Origin: Apostichopus californicus | Lineage: Eukaryota > Echinodermata > Holothuroidea > Aspidochirotida > Stichopodidae | Direction of reading: 5' to 3' | Assembly: GCA_020650975.1 (NCBI GenBank) | Contig: JAIPMN010017594.1 | Location: 951-30,236 of the forward strand | DNA: 29,286 bases | Shown here: one piece after another, positions 1 to 10,500 of the stretch | How the letters are laid out: each line of letters opens with the position of its first letter | Numbering within the stretch: position 1 is the first letter of the stretch | Position numbers and translations under genes: made by a program | Notes under the pieces: generated by a model | What the model was told of the DNA's origin: nothing | The model's database searches: none | Seen by the model: only the letters and a program-made list of their open reading frames with translations

Positions 1-377
1 TACCCCCTGCTTACACACATATTCTCCCTCGAAATGACGGAATGGTTAGTTGCAATCAGGTATTAACAAACCACAGGCAGTACTCACACTGGTCTATGAA
101 ATAGCCAGTAGTATAGCTACTGGTCAGAGAATATTTTGAAATATATTTAACATTTTACTTACAAATTCAAGACGTTTCTTCATGAGGACACCACCCAAAA
201 ACATCTATTAGAATTAACGCTTTTGACGGAAACGACTAATCTCCAGACGTAAAAAGTCTGTTGTTGTTTGGTGTATTTTGTTTCAAGGAATACTATTGAA
301 ACATTAATACAACGTTGGTCTGTTTGCCAGTATAGCAGTATACTACAACACTATACACGATACACACTTGTGTTGTC

Positions 378-682
378 CGATACACACAGAGAACACATTT
401 ACTACTGTAATTCTTACAGTTTTGTACCGCAGTAAGACCTGGATCGTGCTATAAATCGGTAGCATGTGCTATTAGGATGACAGTAAGAACTGAGGATATG
501 TGTAATTCCAACAAATCCAATTGTTGGGATGTATTGGGATTACACATATCCTAACTTCTTACTGTAAACCTAATAGCACATGCTACCGATTTATCAGATT
601 TGTCAGCACGATCCAATATTTACTGTGGTACAAAACTTTAAGATTTACAGTAGTTACTGTAATCTCTGCGTGAATCGGCTGT
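378..682. repeat. Long imperfect inverted repeat (foldback/MITE-like)
   Basis: The arm at 451-509 pairs with 536-594 at roughly 90% identity, around a loop of about 26 bp. Pairing continues outward through ATCGTGCT (443-450 with the complement near 605-612), then GTTTTGTACC (about 419-428 with its complement near 626-635), and weakly to about 378 and 682. Gaps suggest age. No clear target-site duplication was seen. Confidence 0.8.
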
Positions 683-2061
683 GTCTACACATACAGACAT
701 ACGAAAGTAATTTCTGCACTCTTGCAATACTAGTGCAAAAACTCATTATTATAAACACACAGAATTAACAGATATAGATAGTATCGATTGCTTACCGGCG
801 CCATCTTCGACAAGTATAATCATAGGCCAATGCTTTACTTTAATCTGTAGGCAAGTTCAATACACCTTGTGTTACAACATGGTATATGCAGAACTCTATA
901 CATTTAACATGGTGAAGATATCTCGTCAATCAAAACTTTAAAAAACACACAATAAGGTACCCGATAAGGTACGCGATATGGCAACCTGAAGTGAAAATAG
1001 TGTTCACTCGAGTGTAAACACCATACCAAGGCGAAAAGAAGTCATTTGATACACTTTTGATACAAAGAAAAAGGGCATGTCAGCAGAAATGTTGGCAAAC
1101 AAATTAAGAGTCTGTACAAAGAAAGAAAAAAAACCCAACCAAACGCGGAACACAGAAATACGGGAGTAAATTAATATACTGATTTATATATATTCAGATA
1201 TACTTGCTGCAAATTTGACAAACAAATTTGAATAATTTAAAAGAAAATAAAACATGCAAAAATGCATAAAATCGATAAGACATTATATAGCTATATTGCA
1301 TGTAACGGGAACCCTCGAAAGTAGTGAATATTTTGTATTCGTGTCTATGCGGTTTCAGACAACAGCAATTCATTTTAGAGTATTTTGAACCTGGCGAATT
1401 TAGGCTTACTTTGGTTTTACTGTGAACGCTTCATAAGTTAGTTACAACATTAAGAGAGTATGATTTTTACAAGGAAAATATAAGTAGACAATCTGTTCTA
1501 TCGGAGAAACGAACAATTATGTAACCAAGGTGTAATATAGTGAAATAAAATGTATATCTATACGGTAAAGTATAGTGAGTGATTCCAAGGAATCACCGAT
1601 AACATTTGTTTTAATGTGTGTATTGGTATGATTGTCTTAACAAACTTTACCTTATTGTTTTCAATATACACACGTCATAAAACTGATGGTAGCGGTAGCC
1701 TATATATGCTGCAGAGGGGGAGCCATCATGGCAAATTTATGTGTAAATTAATTGTTAGGTTTGTATTATCATTATCTGTTTTACATGACAAAAGGGGTCT
1801 ACTTGGGGGGGGGGGGCGGCGGCATATGAGCTGAGTGGGTGAGCCGTGTAGGGAACTGTGCCTCAATATTCTTAGTTAAAACATTGGGGCACTAGTATAT
1901 GGGCTAACAATGAAACTTATGTACCTATCATAAAACATATAGACGTGATACATGTATTTATGAACCGTTGTTATCTTTTTTGAACGCCATTTCTACAAGA
2001 CGTGCCTAGAATGTTGAGGTTGCACATGCACTACTGACTAATGACATCTGAAGAAATGTGT
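683..2061. other. Intergenic, no gene seen
   Basis: AT-rich with only short, unconvincing open frames. A poly-G run lies at 1805-1816. I see no promoter or RNA gene. Confidence 0.5.
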
Positions 2062-2255
2062 GAAGAAGCCTCATTGGCTTATCAAAGCCGCAAGCTGACC
2101 GAAGTCAGTCTTACATTCATATTTACCGTCCATGATTATGAATTGTCAATTGTCAACAACTCTATAACTCTGGACGACATACATTAATCTTGGAGTGACT
2201 CGAACCGGGGACCTTATGATTGGAAGGCACCGGCGTTAACCACTGAGCTAACACT
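2062..2255 (-). mobile_element. tRNA-derived SINE, family 2, complete head
   Basis: On the minus strand it starts GTGTTAGCTCAGTGGTTAAC (A box) and has B box CGGTTCGAGTC, then a body ending AAGCCAATGAGGCTTCTTC. The body is shared with 4678-4866, so it is a dispersed element rather than a tRNA gene. Confidence 0.8.
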
Positions 2256-3030
2256 ATTAATAATATGATCATTTCGCTTAGTTCTATTTCTCATCGGGGG
2301 CTGAGCAGATGAGAATTTAAAACATTACTAACTACTAATCTCATAGCACAATGTTTGAACTCTTATTTGACACTTTGAGATACACGAGTCATTATGAGCC
2401 TGATAGGCCTAGCGACTACACGAGTTTGTCACTAAACTTGGGTTGGAGGGGGCTTTTGATATTCTGTCCCCCACCCTACAGAAAGTGGGGGCGTGTCCCC
2501 TGCCCCCCCCCCCATGATTATACGCCACTGGCTAAACGTTCAGACAAATCCAAAGACACCGTGGAATGAAGAGTTTTGAGAGTTAAATTGTATCAAGTAT
2601 AAAGAAAAACTTACCTGGAATACAGAATTCGACTATTCGGTCCAGCTGCCTTCTTCTCCGTATGAATAACAGTCCACATATTTACATTCTGTATGACGCT
2701 ATGTGCATTCCCCACATAATGGTCGAACCGAATAAGTTGTCCGAAGCAAGTCACTGTTTACACATCTGTTTAACATCCACGCTGCCTGATAAGCAGTTTC
2801 GTAATCATTGTCAGCCCATAATTTACGTACTAATCGTCTCATTGGGAGAAGAGGTTAGTCCGCAGCTCATGCACAGGCCAATATGGGGATATTGCGGATG
2901 CGATGTTGTCGACCGTTAGGCCTACCGTTGCCCCAGTCTGTACGCCATTCAGTCAGGTCTGATCCCATGCCGAGGCACAGGGGGCCGTGAAGATTTGTGT
3001 GCCCCACATCCGTCTCACCATCATGATCGT
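2256..3030. other. Intergenic, no gene recognised
   Basis: GC content is higher at 2640-3000 than around it, and open frames of 85 and 93 codons occur (2662-2919, 2987-3268), but neither resembles a known protein and there is no splice or start context to support them. Confidence 0.4.
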
Positions 3031-3067
3031 TGTACCATGGAGCTCTGTTTATAGCTCCATGGTTGTA
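3031..3067. repeat. Short perfect hairpin
   Basis: ACCATGGAGCT is followed after an 8-9 base spacer by AGCTCCATGGT. It could form a stem of 11 bp; no role is evident. Confidence 0.6.
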
Positions 3068-3272
3068 CTAAGCGTTCACACGATACAGAAACACGAGTGT
3101 GCACTAGAGATTATGGTACCCCTATATAATTGTTTAATGCCCCCTCGAACTTGGAATTCGTGGAGAAGGCCCTGCATTCAGTTTCGACACAAAATCAACA
3201 GGTTGGAGCTATTGATAAGTTTCAGCAGGGAAACAGCTCCCTGGTTTCACGAGATGGGTGAAACATGATTCA

Positions 3273-3365
3273 TCCCTACCCTACCCTACAAGACTACCCT
3301 ACAAGACTACCCTACAAGACTACCCTACATGACTACCCTACATGAACCATCCCTACCCTACATGA
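3273..3365. repeat. 14-bp minisatellite
   Basis: ACTACCCTACAAGA-type units in about five copies, changing to CATGACTACCC at the right side. No gene nearby. Confidence 0.85.
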
Positions 3366-3685
3366 TTATTATTTCAACAAAGTATGCTTAAACTGAAGGA
3401 AACAAATTATCTACCTTATATTGTATTGAATTCAGTTAAGTTTTAGTGCATCCCGAGAGGGTTAAAAAATGCACTTTCCTAAGGACGTATAGTGCACTGC
3501 AAACACTTACATGCACCTCAGGAAAATGTTGCTAAATTTGAGCACTGTAATATAATATGGACAAAGCTGGGCCTCATAGCCTTTGGTAATTTCTTTGTGT
3601 GCGTATGCAGTTGTTTAATATTCACACTGAGGACCTACACACAGGAATTCCAAGTACTCCGATGTCATTTGAACAGAATCACCAC

Positions 3686-3741
3686 GTCCTCAGAAGAATT
3701 CTATTGTCCTCAGAAGAATTATATTGTCCTCAGAAGAATTA
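3686..3741. repeat. 20-bp repeat, nearly three copies
   Basis: GTCCTCAGAAGAATTCTATT is repeated with one change per copy. Confidence 0.85.
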
Positions 3742-4677
3742 AATAAGGTATGTCTGTGTGCGTAGGGAGGGGGGAGTACTCGTTTGTGGGCGGTCACTCA
3801 TGCAATCCATGCCATTAGAGTTAGTTGTTGGCACGATTTGATGACCCATAGTTATGTTTATATATAACTATGACCCAAACAAATATGCTTTGTTTTAACA
3901 ATTGATATTTCAAAATCTCACATTCTTGTGATTTTTCAAAAAGCTTCTTTCTCATATTTCTAACAAATTGAAACGAAGCAAATAGCAAAAGGAAATAAAC
4001 ACAAAACTAAATTTAAAAGAATCCATTTTAAGTATGACTAAAATATTCACATTTGGATCATTTGGATAAAAGAATACAAATAAATACAAACAGATCGATG
4101 TGTATCATATTCCGATTCTTTGTTCATATTATAAAGATATTTGTAAGCATTTCATGCAACATAAAACAAAAAAAAACAAAAAATAACCAAACCTATGATA
4201 GAAAATGAAAAAGTGAAGAGAATTCAGGATAGAGGTTGCAGTTTATTTTGAAAACAGTAGCAAAAGGACCAACCATAAATTCCCCCTTTTTTTATATAGC
4301 ATGATAGTTCTTTTAAGTAGACACAAGATGGCGACTTGGATACAGACACGCTGCAGGGTAATTGACTAGGTCAAGGGGTTCTACTTGTGCAGTTCTATAT
4401 AATTTGATTTGAACACTAGTCAGTGTTGTGAGGAGTCACTAAACTTCCACTGTGAAGTGACACCATAAACCGTTTGTCAAGTTTTGCCATTTTTTTCAGA
4501 TTATACAATCAAATCAGGACCATTACAGGACACAGACTCAACTGGACATCGAACTGGACTCAACTGGACATCAACAACTGTGACCATAATTTGTCCTTCT
4601 AGCAGATTTGGATATAACACTGCTAGGATATAACACTTGGATATGTATTTTAGATCCTCCTGCAAGCAGGAACTCGC
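3742..4677. other. Intergenic, no gene seen
   Basis: AT-rich; contains short duplications at 4528-4640 (ACTCAACTGGACATC twice; GGATATAACACT twice) and no coding signal. Confidence 0.5.
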
Positions 4678-4866
4678 GAAGAAGCCATCATTGGCTTATC
4701 AAAGCCGCAAGCTGACCAAATTCAGTCTCTTACATTCATATTTAACATCCATGATTATGAATTGTCATCAACTCTGTAACTGGACCACATACATTAATCT
4801 TGGAGTGACTTGAACTCGGGACCTTATGATCGAACTTCTTATGATGGAACTTGGGACCTTATGATA
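4678..4866 (-). mobile_element. tRNA-derived SINE, family 2, 5'-truncated copy
   Basis: Shares the body of 2062-2255 at high identity, from the B-box region (GAGTTCAAGTC) to AAGCCAATGATGGCTTCTTC. The A-box end is replaced by short duplications of ACCTTATGAT. Confidence 0.78.
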
Positions 4867-6900
4867 TAACACTTGGATATACCACACACATGTAACACTG
4901 ACAACCTTTAACCACTCCCATGCTCAACAAGTTGAGATGATATTCTTCTGAGGGAAGCTATTTTTTGTTTATAATTTTGTTCAATACAAGAATCCCACAT
5001 AATTATAAGTACAGGTACCTGATATGGTAAAATTTATCTCACATAAATCAGGAAAAAATGAGACTTTTTGGGAATCTTTCCAATTTTATTTGGATGTGAT
5101 TGATACTAATAGGGCATCAAGAAGGCTAAAATTATTATCATAATGGAGTCACTGACTCATTGATGATCAACGCTCACTTGATAAGAATAATCAGGATCAA
5201 TTTTTAATAAAATAATGATAATCATTGCATAAAAATACTTAGAGGGTTTTCAGAAACTTGCCATAAACTGAAGAGCTAACTGTGAGGTAACCATAATTTT
5301 TTCAGAAGTTCCGTGGACATGATATTGCCGTGGACATCACAGGTAGTGTCTACACCTATACGTTTTAGGGATGATTGGAAATTTGAGATCTCGATGCTTG
5401 GTGGTGTTTTCAACAATCACGGTAAAATGCTAAAAATTTTGTAATACATTTTCCAGACACAGGCATTTGTTTTTCAAATTTACATTATTTCTCTTTAATT
5501 CACAAACTTTTTAAATGATCAGTGACATTACACAATATCCAGGGACAATTTTGGTGATGCTTATAATCTGGGAACAATCCATGAAATTCGGAGGACAGTC
5601 CCCAGAAATCCGGGACATCTGGTCACCAGAGGCTAAAGCCGATAACAGATATTTGATGATGTGAAATTGCAAATGTTTTTGGTAGCCTGATCTAGAACAA
5701 CTGCAACAAACAAATGGAACAGAAATTTCATCCAAATTCTTCATAAATCATCTACAGTTGCCAATTAACCAGTTGGTTTAATAATGCCAAACATTCCAAT
5801 TTATTATTTTATTACTTGCATTTTAATTTTGGAGTATTTGAAAAATTTGAAATTTGATCGAGTGAAGCCGTGAGTAGATAACAGGTATTCTACTCTGAGA
5901 TGACTCTTTCGGTCTAACATAAAGCGACAATTTATCGGAAGAAAGAAACCTGTGAGGTATCAGCTAAAACAAAAGAACAACCTTTGCAATGGAGAGGGGG
6001 GAGGGGTGGGGTGGGGAGGGGGAATGTCAAGATACCACTGTGACTTTAAATCATGTGAAGAATGTGTATAGCACTGTTTTTCACATCTATCTGTGCCTCT
6101 CCTTAACAAATTACCAAATTATCGTAAACTTTTCTACTCATACTTGCGAAAAAATGGTTAGAAATTAATCCTGACCGTCACCTCGGGTCGGTCACTTCCA
6201 CAATTCATAATCACAATTCATAATCACCCTCCTCTCGCACATAAGAGCAAAAAAAATCTGTTACTGAATAACATATTTGTTTCGAAAGGAAATTTCATCA
6301 TAAACCTTGAATAGAACAGAAATTATGTCTCAGAAGCCTATGGCTACATGGTACAGAATTAGAAATTTCTGATATCAAAATAGAGAACGTTTTCTTTTTC
6401 ATCCAGCTTAGGCAATTATAATCCCATATAGGTTACATGTTAGGCTAACCACTGAAAGAAAAATTAATTTTGCATCTCTGTCAATATTTGAATGGCACAT
6501 GGTTAGAGTGGAAATTAGAGTCAATGAATACCATTAATGAACATATTTAAGTAGCTCCGGACATTGGTGTACTATGGTTGCTTTGTGTATATATGCTATG
6601 AAAGGACACCACTAGCTAGCTTCTTATACTAAATTGTAAGGACATATCCTACAGAAAATGAAATTTTCCAAGAACAAAAGAACACACTTTCTAGGCATAT
6701 AACCTCCACAAACAAGAATAATTTCCCATGGATATTGTTATGGAATTTTTTATGTTATTGAAATGTTATCAATCCACAAAGACATAAATTTAACCTCCCT
6801 CGGGTCACCACAGAGTGAATTACAGGCGTTGCATTACGGGCTAAAGTCAACACTTTACCAACAAGTAGCTATACTGTCATATGCCTGCAGCAAGCACTAT
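4867..6900. other. Intergenic, no gene seen
   Basis: AT-rich. The minus-strand frame at 5511-5744 (77 codons) has the odd phrase RISGDCPPNFMDC but no recognised family; it may be a fragment of a dispersed repeat. Confidence 0.4.
5992..6022. repeat. G-rich tract with G-quadruplex potential (plus strand)
   Basis: At least four runs of three or more G separated by single A or T bases. Confidence 0.6.
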
Positions 6901-6906
6901 TCAGAA

Positions 6907-6912
6907 TTTATT
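6907..6912 (-). terminator. Candidate polyadenylation signal AATAAA
   Basis: TTTATT on the plus strand reads AATAAA on the gene strand. Its distance from the stop is reasonable for a 3' UTR in this kind of genome. AT-rich DNA makes chance matches common. Confidence 0.35.
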
Positions 6913-7219
6913 GCTTGAATGTGGGCAGTCCCCCCACCAAACACCCACCCCCCCAAAAAAAAAGAGGGGATTTTGGAATAGTAACACGCTGTGACACCTG
7001 GTTGATTCAGTGTACGAACGAACACTTTTATGTTCTGTTTTTATGACTAGCTCCATCTGTCCCTTACACGCCGAACCATTTGTTCTACAGACTGACATTT
7101 GGAGGGACTTGATCCTAAAAGAGGACGATACGACGCTCCAAAGCCTTCCACACAGAAGTTACCAACGCTTACATATTCCCACTGATCTCTGCATGATATA
7201 ACTCCTGAGTGTTGCATTT

Positions 7220-7475
7220 GCGTCCCCTGACCTGAACCTACGCCTCCAGACCTCCGTCGGTCCCTCCTGACTCACATATGTACCTACTAGTGATATGGGG
7301 CTATGCCTCATAAATACGCATTGGAGAAGCTCCTATGCCTTACAACACTCATGGATAACCTCCTGATGCACATTTTATGCCTCCCTACTCTCGTTGGTAC
7401 CTCCCGACCCTCATCGGTACCTCCTGACCCTCGTTGGTACCTCCTGACTCAAGTCGATATCTCCCGTCCCTCCTC
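7220..7475. repeat. Degenerate ~20-bp minisatellite in presumed 3' UTR
   Basis: Variants of CCTCCTGACCCTCGTTGGTA recur, clearest at about 7380-7470, where GGTACCTCC is repeated three times at 21-bp spacing. Decayed related motifs continue to about 7220. The array stops within a few bases of the stop codon. Confidence 0.65.
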
Positions 7476-7479
7476 GTCA

Positions 7480-7562
7480 TCAGTACGTGTTGGAGAAGCA
7501 GGTGGCACCGAAAGAGAGGTCTCTCTTGATGGCTGTCACACAGTTCTTTGGTATTAACATAC
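7480..7562 (-). CDS. SBNO1: SBNO terminal coding exon 28 with stop
   Basis: Acceptor TTCCAACAG, then phase 1 continuation encoding [15 protein letters not shown] and a short Phe/Cys tail, stopping at TGA 7482-7480. The start matches GLIIPANCV in vertebrates. The tail after this motif is about 20 residues shorter than in human SBNO1, which ends in a Gln-rich segment. Just past the stop lies a degenerate minisatellite, so the tail may have been reshaped by it (inference). Confidence 0.88.
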
Positions 7563-10500
7563 CTGTTGGAACAAAAAAATCATAAACCAATCATAAAAAT
7601 ATACCTGTCACATGCACTGTATTAGAGTTTTCATATTGACATTTTTTCTGCTGTATAATAATAATAAAACTTGCTTTCAAAAAGATCTTATTTTCCCGCT
7701 AGCTTTTCTTACACCATCTTAACATTTCATGTTCTCCTCTTGTAGCAATAATACCCTCGCCGGCCCTCTCCCAGCGCTCGATCAAATTCGATGTTGTATA
7801 ATTTGTCGCTGTGATTTTCTGATTAATCCTAATTGGTTTTTTCTTCTTTATCTGACTAAATTTCCCCACCCTCCCTTTCACTGCCTAACCCTCCCTTACC
7901 CATTCCTCTCAGAAATTCAATATATGCTTGTATCCTACTGTTTCTTCTTTCCCTTCATTTCCCCACCAATTCCCACCAACCCACCCACCAACCCATCCAC
8001 CCAACCACCCCCACTCCTCGCAGAAATTCTATATCTACTTGTATCTTACTTTTTTTCTTTTCCTTCATTTTCCCACCAGCTTTTGTTCCAACTCCCACCC
8101 ACCAGTCCACCAACTCACCCACCGACCCCCACTCCTCGCAGAAATTCTATATGTACTTGTAGTATCCTATATAAATATTCCTCACCGACAAGTTTGGAGT
8201 TATCCGCTGTTTTAACTCTGATGAGCTGCATCTTTCCGTCTCTCCCTCCTCTGTAGTTCATCAGGATCCTCTCCACCCTGCTCCAGACGCTGAGCACCGA
8301 CCCACCGAGGATGTAGAAAGTTCTGCTCCGGAGTCCTACGTCACATGGTATACCCACATCAGTATTTCTGCATCTGCCTCTCCTAAAAAAGAAGAGAAAC
8401 ATAAAAAAATATCAAATAAAAAACAGGTGGAAGGAGAATCTTCCTTCTTCAGATGCAATTCTTGAACTTCCCACAAACACTTATAAACATTTCAATAACA
8501 TTTATCAACTGCTCTGGGAAAAGGACCTTTCTGTGAAATCACTAAAATGGTTCAAGGATAAGAGTTGCAGTCCCCCCTCCCCCGCACCCACACCACAAGT
8601 TTTCCTCCAACAGCAGAAAACTTTCCTCTGTCTTGAATATATTTGATCATGCTGCCTTCGTCTCCCTTAGTATTTACAAATGGCGATCAGACGATGGTGG
8701 TAAACTCTCCCCCATGAATTTGGGAAGCAAAAGGGCGACTGACTGTCTCAGGATGAAATATGAACCTGCCTGCCTTGCAAATCCGAGCACTCAGAGACAG
8801 GGTATTCAAAATGTATATAAAAGCTAACGTATCACTTTCTATGCGTTAAAGTACACTTTGAAGTAGTCTTGAACTAAACTGAATATGGCATCTAAGCAAT
8901 CTTGTATTTTCAGCACACGTATGTCAATATCATGAATATTTAGTGTATGTAAATCACCAGAATTTATGCGAGCACATTGCAGCAGCTGCAGTGTACTGCT
9001 GCTCCCAGTGGGTTTTGGCCTCGTCTGGGATCACCTTCTTATATCAATATCATGAATATTTAGTGTATGTAAATTACCAGAATTTATGCGAGCACATTGC
9101 CGCAGCTGCAGTGTATTGCTGCTCCCAGTGGCTTTTGGCCTCGTCTGGGATCACCTTCTTATATCAATATCATGAATAATTAGTGTATGTAAATTACCAG
9201 AATTTATGCGAGCACATTGCCGTAGCTGCAGTGTACTGCTGCTCCCAGTGGGTTTTGGCCTCGTCTGGGATCACCTTCTTATATCAACATCATGAATAAT
9301 TAGTGTATGTAAATTACCAGAATTTATGCGAGCACATTGCCGTAGCTGCAGTGTACTGCTGCTCCCAGTGGGTTTTGGCCTCGTCTGGGATCACCTTCTC
9401 ATATTAATATCATGAATATTTAGTATATGTAAATTACCAGAATTTATGCGAGCACATTGCCGCAGCTGCAGTGTACTGCTGCTCCCAGTGGGTTTTGGCC
9501 TCGTCTGGGATCACCTTCTTATATTTCTGCTTCAGTTCGGTCAGAGTCTCCGTCTTCACCTGTTGGCCCAAGTTTGGTCGATAGATGTTCATGATGCCCT
9601 TCCTCGCGGCGCTCGCATTGGATGAGAATTTGACCAAAACCGCTAGCCGCTTCCCGTTACGGGTCTGAGCGAGGAGAGGAGAACACCGGTCATCACAATA
9701 CAATTTAAAAAACTATCTAAGTCTTCCCAAAGACATCTCTGCTCTGCCATCTCTTGGCAGAAAATCGATGTGAACAACCTTACTGGAAATGTTAACTGTT
9801 GATGCTTTCTCCACAACCACCACCATCAAAAACCCTCCCCACCCCCACCAATCCACCCGCCTCTCAACTTTTTGTAGCAACACACCATATTAAGAGAATG
9901 AGACCCAACACCACGTGTAAGCACTTGGAATCCATTGTTAACACGTTACTGAACACATCCAGAACATTATTGAGTCGCTGGTTGACAGCAGTTGACTTAA
10001 AATGATCTATATGGTAAACTACTTAGTCCAGAAACTTTGACAGATGAGCCCTACGCACTCTCAAAACATAAAGTAAATACTGACATGCAAGTACAATTTA
10101 TCAAGATGGATTTCAAGGCTTTGACTGATGACAAAAATTTGTGTTCCTAAGTATTGACCTTAAGTTGCTCTTTAAACATATATACAGCTGATAAATTCAA
10201 TTTTTGACCAGCTTTTTAACATTTTCATCAAAGTCAACCATTTCTACATATCTAACATGGCCATGAAGAGTCGGCTATCTGGCCTAAACTGATGTAGCAG
10301 AAAGGAACAGGACGACTCTTGATTACTGCTGACGGCTATGAATTTCATTCTTGCGATCATTTTGTACAAAATGTAAAATCAGATACATACAGAAGCTTAA
10401 AAGTGCCATCAACATGAGAAAACTTTGCCCCAATAAGTCAACATTTTTCAGTATATTGTTTAGAAAACAAGATTATATCTTATCAAAAATCAGAGCAACG

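Larger units (their letters stand above)
6907..7479 (-). other. SBNO1: Presumed 3' UTR of SBNO
   Basis: The region follows the stop codon on the minus strand. A canonical AATAAA lies at 6912-6907, about 570 bp past the stop, and is the first such hexamer I noticed. It contains a degenerate pyrimidine-rich repeat. The cleavage site cannot be fixed without cDNA. Confidence 0.4.

Noticed and set aside
2987-3268. 93-codon plus-strand frame as a small gene
   Set aside because: No recognisable protein, and the frame includes a hairpin and runs to the edge of a minisatellite.
5511-5744. 77-codon minus-strand frame with Cys residues
   Set aside because: No family recognised, no splice context, AT-rich surroundings; possibly a dispersed repeat fragment.
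6785-6895. tRNA-like sequence on the minus strand
   Set aside because: A weak A-box-like piece is present but no convincing B box or shared body with the other SINEs.
7729-8256. 175-codon Pro-rich plus-strand frame
   Set aside because: It comes from C-rich tandem repeats in intron 27 and overlaps exon 27 antisense.
8943-9179. Plus-strand 78-codon open frame with two repeated blocks
   Set aside because: It is the antisense of the 120-bp exon 26 array; it stays open only because the period is a multiple of three.
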